A stretch of DNA of 64,000 nt from Polyangia bacterium (lineage in GTDB: Bacteria; Myxococcota_A; Polyangia; Nannocystales; Nannocystaceae): assembly GCA_030430565.1 (NCBI GenBank), contig JAUIKS010000001.1:372001-436000 (forward strand), written 5' to 3'. Below are positions 18,500 to 27,192 of the stretch, piece by piece. The first letter of the stretch is position 1. Each line of letters starts with the position of its first letter. The notes under the pieces are model-generated. The model was not told where the DNA came from. It saw only the letters and a program-made list of their open reading frames with translations, and ran no database searches. A program made the position numbers and the translations under genes.

Positions 18500-18509
18500 A
18501 GACATGTCT
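18500..18509 (-). promoter_or_regulatory. AGACATGTCT palindrome upstream of lipoprotein gene
   Basis: A perfect 10-bp palindrome. On the strand of the downstream lipoprotein gene it reads AGACATGTCTAAAAA, in an otherwise GC-rich gap. The same core recurs upstream of three other lipoprotein genes in the window (30785, 44765, 54034). It may be an operator or part of a promoter. Confidence 0.5.
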
Positions 18510-18675
18510 CTAGGGACGAGCGCGCGGATCCGCGCTCGGTCGCGCGCGAAGCCGCGCCGGCGAGCTCGCGCGTGATCGAGCGCCTGTCCCTCGAGATATG
18601 TCCGCCCGCGCGGAGGCGAGCCCGCGCCGCGCTCGGGGCCGCGCTCGAGGTCGGCGCGGGGGCGCGCCCGAGATG

Positions 18676-18710
18676 CAAAAACGGCGACGACCGCGGTGGG
18701 TCGTCGCCGT
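18676..18710 (-). terminator. Rho-independent terminator of the PreA-like gene
   Basis: ACGGCGACGACC (18681-18692) and GGTCGTCGCCGT (18699-18710) are perfect 12-bp inverted repeats with a 6-nt loop. On the minus strand the hairpin is followed directly by TTTTTGCAT. It begins 22 nt after the stop codon of the dihydropyrimidine dehydrogenase-like gene. Confidence 0.85.
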
Positions 18711-18731
18711 CGGGCGCGCGAGCGCGAGCCG

Positions 18732-19853
18732 CTAGTCGTCGGAGGTGAGCGAGTCGGTCTCGCCCTTGATGTCGCCCTTCCAGGTGGTCGCGTCGCGCCC
18801 GCTGGCGACCGCCTTGGCGAGGCCCTTCTTCGCCTTCGCCTCGCGCTGGCGCTCGACGAGGTTGGCGTGCGTCGAGAAGTACTCGAGCGCGACGCCGCGG
18901 AGCTGCTCGAGGGTGTCGAAGCCGTGGGACTCGAGCACGCCCAGCAGGCCCTCCTTGAGCTTGTGGATCACCTCGTAGCCCTGAAGCATCGCGCCGGTGC
19001 AGACCTGGACGGTGTTGCTGCCGAGCGCGATGAACTGGGCCGCGTCCTCGCCGGTGTAGATGCCGCCCATGCCCGAGAGCGAGACCTGGGGGAAGGCGCG
19101 CGCGATCTCCATAATCTGGCGCAGCGCGATCGGGCGGACGGCGTGCCCTGAGTACCCGCCGGGGACGCTGTAGCCCTCGACCGTCGGCATCGGCCGCAGG
19201 GTCTTCAGGTTGACGCCGATCACCGAGAGGATCGTGTTGATCGCGCTGATGCCGTGGGCGCCGGACTCAATCGCGGCGCGCGGCGACGCGGTGATGTTGC
19301 CGACGTTGGGCGTCATCTTCGCCCAGACGGGGAGCTTCGCGACCTCCATGACCCAGCCGACGACCTCGCCGACGATGTCGGGGTTCTCGCCCATGGCCAT
19401 GCCCATCTTGCGCTCGGGCAGGCCGTGGGGGCAGGAGAGGTTGAGCTCGAAGGCGTCGACGCCGGTCTCCTGCACGCGCTCGACGATCTCCTGCCACGCC
19501 TCCTTGCGGTACTCCTCCATGATCGAGGCCACGAGGATGTGCTTGGGGTAGCGCTTCTTGATCTCGCGGAACTCCTCGAGCCAGGTCTCGAAGGGGCGGT
19601 CCGAGATCAGCTCGATGTTCTCGAAGCCGATCACGGTCTTCGGGTTGTTGGGGTCGCGGAGCTTGGCGTAGCGCGGGTTCGTGTTGATCACCTTGCTCGC
19701 GTCGAGGCTGATCGTCTTACAGACGTTGCCGCCCCAGCCGAGCTCGAATGATTTCATGATCACGCGCGCGTTGGTTCCGGGCGGTCCCGAGGCCAGGAGG
19801 AACGGGTTGTCAAACTCCATCCCGTTGACGGTGACTTGCAGCGAAGGTGCCAT
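18732..19853 (-). CDS. preA: PreA-type dihydropyrimidine dehydrogenase, no ferredoxin tail
   Basis: 373 residues. It matches the FMN-binding TIM-barrel domain of dihydropyrimidine dehydrogenase: NPFLLASGPPGTN at the start, GWGGNVCKTI, the catalytic loop FELNLSCPHG with Cys141, the GMAMGENPDIV segment, WAKMTPNVGNI and SLSGMGGIYTGEDAAQFI for phosphate binding. This domain reduces uracil or thymine. Unlike bacterial PreA, which ends in a two-[4Fe-4S] ferredoxin module, this protein ends in a Lys/Asp-rich tail without Cys, and no PreT partner is adjacent. How it receives electrons is open; a dihydroorotate dehydrogenase-like role is the alternative. Confidence 0.82.
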   Translation of the reverse strand: MAPSLQVTVNGMEFDNPFLLASGPPGTNARVIMKSFELGWGGNVCKTISLDASKVINTNPRYAKLRDPNNPKTVIGFENIELISDRPFETWLEEFREIKKRYPKHILVASIMEEYRKEAWQEIVERVQETGVDAFELNLSCPHGLPERKMGMAMGENPDIVGEVVGWVMEVAKLPVWAKMTPNVGNITASPRAAIESGAHGISAINTILSVIGVNLKTLRPMPTVEGYSVPGGYSGHAVRPIALRQIMEIARAFPQVSLSGMGGIYTGEDAAQFIALGSNTVQVCTGAMLQGYEVIHKLKEGLLGVLESHGFDTLEQLRGVALEYFSTHANLVERQREAKAKKGLAKAVASGRDATTWKGDIKGETDSLTSDD

Positions 19854-19970
19854 GGAGCGCGCATGTTACACGCGGGCGCGCGCTCGCGCCTGTTTTTGGC
19901 CTAGCCGATAGGCGCGGGGACGGCCCGCAGCGCTCCGCTGCAGGCACAGCATCGCGGGAGCGCCTTAAAC

Positions 19971-19990
19971 GTTGTCAACGGTTGTCAACG
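19971..19990. repeat. Tandem 10-bp repeat at the argH stop codon
   Basis: GTTGTCAACG occurs twice head to tail at 19971-19990, and each copy is nearly palindromic (CGTTG-T-CAACG). The argH stop codon (19985-19987) lies inside the second copy. It could be a protein-binding site or chance; no T-run supports a terminator. Confidence 0.35.
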
Positions 19991-21301
19991 CGCGTAGCGA
20001 CGCGAACGCCGACGGGCGCTCTCGACGGGGTCGAGGCACGTCAACAGCGACGCCGGCAGACCGGCCTCCGCGAGCGTCTCGGCGGTGAGGTCGACGAGCC
20101 GCTGCCCGCGGGCGCGCTGCCCCGCGACGAGGCGACCGACGTGCTGGTACGCGTCGCGGAACGCCATCCCGCCGGCGACGAGCGCCTCGGCGAGATCGGT
20201 CGCGACCGCGTCACCCATCGCCAGCGAGCGCCGGCACGCGTCGGCGTCGGGGGTCAGGTGCTCGAGGCCCAGCGCGATCATCTCGAGGCAGCCGAGCAGC
20301 CCGTCGACGGCGGAGAACAGCACCTGCTTGTCCTGCTGAAGATCGCGGTGGTAGCCGTTGCCGAGCCCGTGGAAGGTCGTCAGCAGCGCGACCAGCTCGC
20401 CCTGGCGCAGCGCCGCCTGGCCGCGCACGAGCTCAAACAGATCGGGGTTGCGCTTGTGCGGCATCATCGACGAGCCACAGGCGATCGCGCCGCCGAGCTT
20501 GAACAGGCCGTCGGCGCACAGCTCCACGACGTCAGCGGAGAAGCGCGCCAGGTGCAGGGCCGCGCGCGTGCACACGAACACGAGCAGGAGCGCGTGGTCG
20601 CGCTGCCCCACCGCGTCGATCGGGTTGCGCGGCGGGCCCGAGAAGCCCATCGCCGCGGCCGTGACCGCCGGGTCGATCGGCAGCGTCGTGCCCCCGACCG
20701 CGCCCGCGCCCAGCGGCGAGAGGGCGAGCTCGCGGTCGACCGCGCCGAGCAGCTCGAGGTCGCGCGCGATCGGATCGAGCAGGCCGCCCTCGATCCAGAT
20801 CCGCGCGAGCACGGGGATCGCGACCTGGCGGTGGGTGTAGGCCGGCATCGCGGTCTCGCCGTGGCGCTCGATCCAGGCCGCGGCCGCGCGCGCGAGCGTC
20901 TCGCTGGTGGCGCGGAGCGTGGCGACCGCGTCGCGTGACCACAGCTTGAGGTCGGTCGCGACCTGATCGTTGCGGCTGCGCCCCGCGTGCAGCTTGGACG
21001 CGACGGGGCCGACCTCGGCGTGCAGCCACGCCTCGATGGCCATGTGGACATCTTCTTCATCCTCGGGGAGCGTGACCTCGCCGGCGGCGACGCGCGCGGG
21101 CAGCTGCTCGAGCGCGCCCGTCAAGACCCGCGCCTCCTCGTCGCTGAGCAGCCCGGCGCGCCGCTGGCCTTCGACGTGCGCGATGCTGCCCTGGCAGTCG
21201 ACGGACAGGAGCCGGCGGTCGATCGGCAGCGAGGTCTGCCAGCGCAGGAAGCGGGGATCGAGGGCGCCGCCGGTGGCGGCCGTTCGTGCAATCGCGGTCA
21301 T
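19985..21301 (-). CDS. argH: Argininosuccinate lyase
   Basis: 438 residues from the ATG at 21301; the frame is open far upstream but similarity begins here. It belongs to the fumarase/aspartase superfamily. EDEEDVHMAIEAWL, KLHAGRSRNDQVATDLKLW and TYTHRQ-like AYTHRQVAIPV are ArgH landmarks, and GSSMMPHKRNPD is the superfamily signature loop with the catalytic Ser. It cleaves argininosuccinate to arginine and fumarate in the cytoplasm, as a tetramer. The N-terminus is slightly shorter than in E. coli ArgH and lacks the usual WGGRF start. No other arg gene is in the window. Confidence 0.9.
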   Translation of the reverse strand: MTAIARTAATGGALDPRFLRWQTSLPIDRRLLSVDCQGSIAHVEGQRRAGLLSDEEARVLTGALEQLPARVAAGEVTLPEDEEDVHMAIEAWLHAEVGPVASKLHAGRSRNDQVATDLKLWSRDAVATLRATSETLARAAAAWIERHGETAMPAYTHRQVAIPVLARIWIEGGLLDPIARDLELLGAVDRELALSPLGAGAVGGTTLPIDPAVTAAAMGFSGPPRNPIDAVGQRDHALLLVFVCTRAALHLARFSADVVELCADGLFKLGGAIACGSSMMPHKRNPDLFELVRGQAALRQGELVALLTTFHGLGNGYHRDLQQDKQVLFSAVDGLLGCLEMIALGLEHLTPDADACRRSLAMGDAVATDLAEALVAGGMAFRDAYQHVGRLVAGQRARGQRLVDLTAETLAEAGLPASLLTCLDPVESARRRSRRYAR

Positions 21302-21511
21302 GGGCGTGCGAGAGTGGAGCAAATCGCCGCGCAAGACCAGCGCGGGCGCCCGGCCGGGGCGCGCGTGCGCTAGCTCAACGCGCGCGCGCGCTGGATCGAG
21401 GCGCGTGGCGACAAGGGCGTCACGATGGACCCAGGCGGACGTGAGCTGAGTCAAGCGACAGCCCGCTTCGTGACGCCCGCAGCCGTACACTGCAGAGGGG
21501 CTTGAGCAGGC

Positions 21512-23242
21512 GTGCGGGCGGGCGGCGAGCACATACACACGACGCGAGGCCGCGCGCACCCGCTGTGTCTCGCGCTGCTCCTCTCGCTCGCCTGCGGAGA
21601 CGCCGGCGCGCCCCAGGGCACGGAGTCTGATTCGGACGTCGGCGACGAGAGCAGCGCGGGCGACGAGGAGACGACCGACGCCGCGACCAGCGACGGTGGC
21701 GAGTTGGTCGACTGGTCCTTCGACCCGGTGCTGGGGAACCCGAACCTCGACGACGATGATCTCGGGGAGCGTGTCGACTGGCTCGAGCTGCCCTTCGCCG
21801 AAGACGATGAGCTCGTCGCGCTCGTGCTGCCCGCGCTCCCGCCGGGTGACGAGGTGCGCCTCGAGATCGCCGGCGACAGCGAGCACGCGCGCGTCTGGCT
21901 GGATCGCCCCGGCGCCGCGCCGGTGCTGATGGTCGGCTCGGGCAACGGCACCGCGACCCCCGAGAACACGCTCGCGCCCGACACCCTGCTCCCGCCGGGC
22001 GAGCCCGCGCGCCTGCTCGTCGAGTTCGGAGCCTACGGCGCGCGCGCGACCCTGACCCTCGAGCGCCGCGTCGACGGGGCGCCGACCGACACCGCCACGA
22101 TCGCGCTCGAGGCCGCGCCGCTGCTCCTGACCGACCACACGCTGCCGGCCGAGCGGGTCTGGGTCGCGCGGGTCCCCGTGGGCTGCAACGCCGACGGCGA
22201 CCCGGACACCGAGGCCTACGTCGAGGGCTTCGTCGCGGCGCTCGGCGATCGCGTGGAGGTGGTGCCCGGCGAGGACTACGGCTGCGATCGCTGGCTGCAG
22301 GACGAGCTCGAGTTCGCCGTCTCGGTGGACGGCGAGCAGCGGCGGCTCGAGACCGCGATGGACTCGATCCGCGACCGCGGCCTCGACGACCTGCCGGAGG
22401 AGGCGCTGGTCGGCGTCGACGTCGCGCACGGCGTGTGGGGGGCGGGGAGCGCCAACACCTACGACTACTTCGGCAACCTCGAGGTCAGCCCGCCGGTGAC
22501 CGTCGATGGCGTCGACTACCCCTTCGGGCGCGTGTACTACGGGACAGGCGCGTCACAGGGCCCCCACGAGGCGCTGCGCGCGTTTTTGGCGGACCAGGCG
22601 GTGCAGGCGCCGATCGAGCTCGACAGCTCGTGGCTGTGCGTCTCGCACGTCGACGAGTGGATCAGCTTCGTACCCGACCCCAGCGCCGACAAGGGCTTTC
22701 GCATGCTCTACGCCGACGCGCTCGAGGGCCTCGCGGTGCTCGACGAGCTCGACCCGGCGCGCGAGCTCCCGCGCTACGCCCTCGACCACGGCTACCCGAC
22801 CGTCGGCAGCATGCAGAGCGACGACGCGCTGCGGGCCTACAACGAGGAGCTGCAGGCCGACCACCTAGACCCGATCCGCGCGCAGCTGATGGACGAGCTC
22901 GGCCTACAGCCGGCGGACATCATCACGGTCCCCATGATCTTCGAGGAGCTCGGCGGGCTGTGCTCTGGGTACGCCAGCGCGCTGGTCCCCGGGATGATCA
23001 ACCTGATCGTCGCCAACTTCGGGCCCGGGGACGACCACCTGCTCGTCCCCGATCCGTTCTTCCGCGATCCCGCGCAGGCCCAGGACGCGGACCCGATGAT
23101 CGCGGAGTTTCGCGCGCGCATGCCCGACTCGCTCCAGCTTCACTTCATCGACGACTGGAGCGCGTATCACCTGCTCTACGGCGACGTGCACTGCGGCGCG
23201 GATGTCCAGCGCGCCCCCTCGCCGACGCCTTGGTGGGAGTGA
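21512..23242 (+). CDS. Peptidyl-arginine deiminase-like lipoprotein
   Basis: 576 residues, GTG start with AGGGG upstream. A signal peptide ends in a lipobox (LSLAC), followed by an Asp/Ser/Thr/Glu-rich linker. The C-terminal 330 residues resemble the catalytic domain of animal PADs: WLQDELEF with Asp264, the segment FGNLEVSPP, SHVDEWISFVP with His379 and Asp381, and GDVHCGADVQR with nucleophile Cys561, matching the PAD4 set Asp350/His471/Asp473/Cys645. These convert protein arginine to citrulline and ammonia. The two upstream beta-rich regions fit PAD-like accessory domains. A lipid anchor suggests action in the envelope or outside. It diverges from argH. Confidence 0.85.
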   Translation: MRAGGEHIHTTRGRAHPLCLALLLSLACGDAGAPQGTESDSDVGDESSAGDEETTDAATSDGGELVDWSFDPVLGNPNLDDDDLGERVDWLELPFAEDDELVALVLPALPPGDEVRLEIAGDSEHARVWLDRPGAAPVLMVGSGNGTATPENTLAPDTLLPPGEPARLLVEFGAYGARATLTLERRVDGAPTDTATIALEAAPLLLTDHTLPAERVWVARVPVGCNADGDPDTEAYVEGFVAALGDRVEVVPGEDYGCDRWLQDELEFAVSVDGEQRRLETAMDSIRDRGLDDLPEEALVGVDVAHGVWGAGSANTYDYFGNLEVSPPVTVDGVDYPFGRVYYGTGASQGPHEALRAFLADQAVQAPIELDSSWLCVSHVDEWISFVPDPSADKGFRMLYADALEGLAVLDELDPARELPRYALDHGYPTVGSMQSDDALRAYNEELQADHLDPIRAQLMDELGLQPADIITVPMIFEELGGLCSGYASALVPGMINLIVANFGPGDDHLLVPDPFFRDPAQAQDADPMIAEFRARMPDSLQLHFIDDWSAYHLLYGDVHCGADVQRAPSPTPWWE

Positions 23243-23299
23243 GCGCCGCCTCCGCTTGCGGGGCCGCGCGAACCGTGTCACCACACGCTCGCCGAGCCT

Positions 23300-24640
23300 A
23301 TGCGATACGCGATCTGGAACGACTTTCTCTCTGTCGACGTCGAGGCCGTCGAGCGACCGCGCGACGAGGCTGAGGTCTGCGCCCTCGTCGCGCGCGCGCG
23401 TCGCCAGGGCAAGCACCTTCGGCCCGTCGGCGCCGGCCACAGCTTCAACGACCTGTCTTTGTGTGAGGACCTGCTCGTCGACCTCAGCGAGCTCGACAAG
23501 ATCCTCTCGGTCGACCCCGAGACCCTGCGCGTCCGCGTGCAGGCCGGGATCCCGCTGAAGGCGCTCGTCGTCGCGCTCGAGCAGCTCGGGCTCGCGCTCG
23601 CCAACGTCGGCGCGTGGCTCGAGCAGACGATCGCGGGCGTGCTCTCGACCGCGACCCACGGGACCACGGGCCGCTACCAGAACACGCTGATCGACTCGCT
23701 GCGCTCGCTCCGCCTCGTCGACGGCACCGGCGAGCCGCGCGTGCTCGAGGGCGACGCGCTCAAGCAGCTCACGCTCGGCTACTTCGGCGTCATCACCGAG
23801 GTCACGCTCGTCTGCGTCCCGCTGTTTCGCGTCCGGCAGCGCAAGCGCGTCATCGACGGCGCCGAGGCGATCGCGGGCATGGACGCGCTGCGCGGCGAGC
23901 ACGACTTCGTCGACCTGCGCTGGACCGGCACGCTCCCACAGATGATCGTGGGCGGCTGGGACATCACCGAGGAGCCCGCGACGCGCCTCGATCGGCTCGC
24001 GCGCGGCGTCGAGGGTGTCCGGATCGGCGCGCTCAACCGCCTGCTCACGGTCGTCCGCGCCGGCGCGATCCCCAAGGGTCTGCGCCGGCGCTTCTTCTCC
24101 GCGCTCGGGCGCGCCTACATCCGCTCTGGGCGCGGCTTCGCGCACGAGGCGGTCTGGTACGAGGGCCTGACCTTTAATTCATTCGGCGTCGCGGCGCCCC
24201 ACGAGGAGCGCGAGTTCGCCGTGCCGCGCGAGCGCGCGGCCGACTGCCTGCTCGCCGCGCGGGCGCGGATGATGGCGGACCGCGAGGCCTCGAGCTTGGA
24301 GATCCAGGTCCGGTTCTCGCCCGCCGTCGACGTCGCGCTCGCCCCCAACGCCGGTCGCGAGACGGTGTGGTTCAACATTAACGTGCTCGATCCGCGCGGG
24401 AACCCGGCGCTTGTCGACGCGCTCTCGAGCGTCGCGCTCGAGCACGGCGCGCGCCCCCACTGGGCCAAGGTCATCCCCGCCGACACCCCGTCCATGGTCG
24501 AGCTGTACGGCGAGAGCATGCTGGTCTGGGAGGCCGCGCGGCGTCGCTTCGACCCCGACGGCCTGTTCCTCAACGACTTCTATCACCGCCACATCGCGTT
24601 GACGCAGCGGTCGCTGCCCGAGTGGGCCGAGCGCGAGTAG
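23300..24640 (+). CDS. FAD-linked sugar-lactone oxidase family protein
   Basis: 446 residues of the VAO/p-cresol methylhydroxylase superfamily, D-arabinono-1,4-lactone/L-gulonolactone oxidase branch. The FAD-binding half shows RPVGAGHSFNDLS, where the His is placed like the covalent FAD attachment residue of the family, followed by GAWLEQTIAGVLSTATHGT and GYFGVITEVTLVC. The C-terminal cap ends in ARPHWAKVI, the family HWxK motif. It would oxidise an aldonolactone or alditol using O2. No signal peptide is seen. It follows the PAD-like gene by 57 nt on the same strand, probably by coincidence. Confidence 0.87.
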   Translation: MRYAIWNDFLSVDVEAVERPRDEAEVCALVARARRQGKHLRPVGAGHSFNDLSLCEDLLVDLSELDKILSVDPETLRVRVQAGIPLKALVVALEQLGLALANVGAWLEQTIAGVLSTATHGTTGRYQNTLIDSLRSLRLVDGTGEPRVLEGDALKQLTLGYFGVITEVTLVCVPLFRVRQRKRVIDGAEAIAGMDALRGEHDFVDLRWTGTLPQMIVGGWDITEEPATRLDRLARGVEGVRIGALNRLLTVVRAGAIPKGLRRRFFSALGRAYIRSGRGFAHEAVWYEGLTFNSFGVAAPHEEREFAVPRERAADCLLAARARMMADREASSLEIQVRFSPAVDVALAPNAGRETVWFNINVLDPRGNPALVDALSSVALEHGARPHWAKVIPADTPSMVELYGESMLVWEAARRRFDPDGLFLNDFYHRHIALTQRSLPEWAERE

Positions 24641-24661
24641 CCCCGCGCCGGCGGCGGTCGG

Positions 24662-25975
24662 CTACTGCAGCCCGCCGAGGATGCGCGAGAGCGGGTCCTC
24701 GTGCAGCGGCGCCGGCTCGCCGCCGCCGTCGTCCTGCTCGACGCAGCCGGTGCGCGGGGCCGCGAGCGCGGCGACGAGCATGGCCTCGGCGCTGTCGCCG
24801 AGCTCGTGATCGAGGTCGTCCGAGGCCGCGCAGTCCGGCGCGATGCCGTCGAAGTAGTCCGAGACGCCGTCGGCGTTGACCAGGCGGAAGGTGATCGGGA
24901 ACAGGATCTTCTCGCAGAACTCGTAGCGCTTCGAGCCGACGGGCTTGCCGCCCGTCGCGCCGCCGACGATGTAGGTCGGCATGTGCGCGCGCACGGAGTT
25001 GATGACGAGCTCGCTCGCCGAGAGCGACCGGCCGGTGGTGATGAAGGTGACGTGATCGAGCTCCACCGAGCGCTTCGGGTTCGAGAGGTCGCGGTACTCG
25101 TTCTCGCCGCTGAGCTCCTCGTTGAACTCCACCGCGTAGGAGACGCCCTTGCCCTTCGTGTTCGCGCCGACGATCAGGTCGATCAGGTGGCGCGCGATCG
25201 AGACCGAGCCGCCGCCGTTGTAGCGGAGGTCGACGATGAGCGAGGTGACCTCCTCGTCCTTGAACTTGTCCCAGGCGGCGTTGAGCTCGTCTTTGGCCTG
25301 GCCGACGAAGCTCGAGAAGTTCACGTAGCCGACGCGCTCGCCCTCGTGGACCAGGACCTCGGCGACAGGGACCGTCAGGATGTCGATCCAGTCGCGCTGG
25401 ATCGTCGCCGTGAACTCCTCGCCCTCGGGCGTGCGGACGGCGAAGGTGCCCTCAACGCCAGGCTCGTTGGCGCCCCAGATGTCGCCCCACATCCCGTTGT
25501 CGTCGATGTTCTGGATCAGGTAGTTGTTGATCGCGAGGAACTCGTCGCCGCGGCGCATGCCCGCGCGGGCGGCCGGGGAGTCCTCGTAGACGAAGGTCAG
25601 GCGCACGCGGCCGTCGCTCATACGCTTGTGCGAGAAGCCGAAGCCGATGAACTTCCCCTCTTCGAACAGCGCGTCGCTCTTCTTCTTGTCCGCGATGTAG
25701 CTCCAGCGGTCGATGTCGGGGTAGCGGAGCTCCTTCAGCAGATCAGCGGGGTCCTCGTAGGACGTGAAGTCGATCGAGTCGCGCGCTGGGAGCTCCTGGT
25801 TCCACAGGTACACCTGCTCCATGACGTCGTAGACGTACTCGCTCTGGTGCGTGATCGTGCACGACTCGGGCGGCGGCGCGTCGAACTCGTCACCGTCGCA
25901 GCCGCTCGCGAGCGCGAGCGCGGCGCACAGGATCACTCGGGGGTGGATAGCTCTCGACCAGCTTGACAGATACAC
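24662..25975 (-). CDS. S41 family carboxy-terminal-type protease, lipoprotein
   Basis: 437 residues. A GTG start at 25975 is preceded by GGAGGAG at about -8. The signal peptide has a lipobox (LASGC). After an N-terminal helical region, a PDZ domain (residues about 100-170, GRVRLTFVYEDSPAARAGM, DEFLAIN) precedes the tail-specific protease core: LIVDLRYNGGGSVSIARHL and TGRSLSASELVIN with the presumed catalytic Ser in SASE, then GGATGGKPVGS. It probably degrades proteins in the periplasm or at the surface. It converges with the lactone oxidase-like gene, 21 nt apart. Confidence 0.87.
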   Translation of the reverse strand: MYLSSWSRAIHPRVILCAALALASGCDGDEFDAPPPESCTITHQSEYVYDVMEQVYLWNQELPARDSIDFTSYEDPADLLKELRYPDIDRWSYIADKKKSDALFEEGKFIGFGFSHKRMSDGRVRLTFVYEDSPAARAGMRRGDEFLAINNYLIQNIDDNGMWGDIWGANEPGVEGTFAVRTPEGEEFTATIQRDWIDILTVPVAEVLVHEGERVGYVNFSSFVGQAKDELNAAWDKFKDEEVTSLIVDLRYNGGGSVSIARHLIDLIVGANTKGKGVSYAVEFNEELSGENEYRDLSNPKRSVELDHVTFITTGRSLSASELVINSVRAHMPTYIVGGATGGKPVGSKRYEFCEKILFPITFRLVNADGVSDYFDGIAPDCAASDDLDHELGDSAEAMLVAALAAPRTGCVEQDDGGGEPAPLHEDPLSRILGGLQ

Positions 25976-26346
25976 GTGCTCCTCCGCCTCCCTGCCTCCG
26001 CGAGCGTCGTAAATAAAAAGACCCGCGTACCGCAGCGTTCGGTTAACCGTTTCACTTCAAGCTATCGTTATGAGCCGTTCCCCTTCTGACATGAAGTCGA
26101 GGGATGTGCGAGGGGGTGGTCTCGAAATTTCTCGGCTGTCGTGAAAATTTCGTGCTCGTCTTCGTCAGGCGCGTCGCCCCGTGACGAGCGCCGAACCGCG
26201 CGATCACGCGAGGCGGCGCGCCGTGGCGCGCTGCTGCGTCTCCACGCAGCAGGCGCGGGCCTCGTTCGCGCCTGATTTCCCTCCGGGATTGCGCTGGCAC
26301 TGCAATTGCTTGAATGTACCGGCGTCGCCTCGGCGACGCGCTCCGC
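25976..26346. other. Divergent promoter region
   Basis: A 371-nt gap between the S41 protease gene (minus) and the acyltransferase gene (plus). An AT-rich patch around 26008-26075 includes TAAATAAAAAG and the palindrome CGGTTAACCG (26039-26048), which may be promoter or operator sequence for the protease gene. I find no credible gene here. Confidence 0.45.
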
Positions 26347-27192
26347 ATGTCGAAACCCAGCCAGACTCCCGATCGTGATCGGCCGTCGAGCTTCGGCGCC
26401 AGGGTCGCCGCGCGCACCGAGCAGATCCGCTTCGACGACGCGGGGCACGGCTTTGACCGGCTCGGGATGAGTCGCGCCGGGCTCGAGCGCGCGATGATGC
26501 TGATTCGCCCGCTGTACGAGCGCTACTTCCGGGTTCGCTCCTACGGCGCGCACAACATCCCGACCGACGGACCGGTGATCCTGGCGAGCAACCACAGCGG
26601 CATGCTCCCGCTCGACGGCATGATGATCTGCGTCGACGCGTTCCTCAACGCGCGGCGGCCCCGAGTCGTGCGCGCGGTGGGTGACTACTTCGTCCCGAAG
26701 ATGCCGGTCTTCAGCACCTTCTTCGCGCGCGCGGGCGTGATCACCGGCAGTCGCGGAAACGTCCGCTACGCCCTCGAGCAGGGCGAGCTGCTGCTGATCT
26801 TCCCCGAGGGCTCGCCCGGGATCGGCAAGTCGTTCTGGAAGCGCTACCAGCTCGCGCCCTGGCGAGTGGGTCACGCCGAGCTCGCGATCCGGCACGGCGC
26901 GAGCGTCGTCCCCGTCGCGGTCATCGGCGCCGAGGAGCAGTGGCCAGTGCTAGCGAGGCTCGAGCGCGTGCACCTGTTCGGCGCGCCATATCTCCCAATC
27001 CCGCTCACGCCGCTGCCGATGCCCGTTCGCTATCACATCCACTACGGGCTCCCGATCCCGCTCGGGGCGCAGCACCGGCCCGAGGACGCGGACGATCCCG
27101 AGATCGTGGCGGCCGCGGCCGAGCGCATCAAGCTCTCGGTCGAGTCGTTGATCAGCGCGGGGCTCGCCGCGCGAGAGGGGATCTTTCGATGA
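26347..27192 (+). CDS. PlsC-like acyltransferase
   Basis: 281 residues from ATG 26347 (ATG 26314 would add eleven). It is a 1-acylglycerol-phosphate O-acyltransferase-type protein: the catalytic block reads ILASNHSGMLPLDGMM, the substrate-binding segment is NVRYALEQGELLLIFPEGSPG, and VVPVAVIGAEEQWP is the conserved strand after it. The amino-terminal helix is amphipathic rather than a clear membrane span. The acyl acceptor is unknown. Its stop overlaps the start of the next gene by ATGA, so expression is coupled to the SDR. Confidence 0.85.
   Translation: MSKPSQTPDRDRPSSFGARVAARTEQIRFDDAGHGFDRLGMSRAGLERAMMLIRPLYERYFRVRSYGAHNIPTDGPVILASNHSGMLPLDGMMICVDAFLNARRPRVVRAVGDYFVPKMPVFSTFFARAGVITGSRGNVRYALEQGELLLIFPEGSPGIGKSFWKRYQLAPWRVGHAELAIRHGASVVPVAVIGAEEQWPVLARLERVHLFGAPYLPIPLTPLPMPVRYHIHYGLPIPLGAQHRPEDADDPEIVAAAAERIKLSVESLISAGLAAREGIFR

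Larger units (their letters stand above)
18413..18731. other. Intergenic region with palindrome and terminator
   Basis: A 319-nt gap upstream of the propeller lipoprotein gene and downstream of the PreA-like gene, both on the minus strand. It contains the AGACATGTCT palindrome (18500-18509) and the terminator of the PreA-like gene (18676-18710). I see no gene in it. Confidence 0.6.

Noticed and set aside
19985..23242. Functional link between argH and the PAD-like gene through citrulline
   Set aside because: PADs make protein-bound citrulline outside the cell, whereas ArgH acts on free argininosuccinate inside it; the genes diverge and share no operon.
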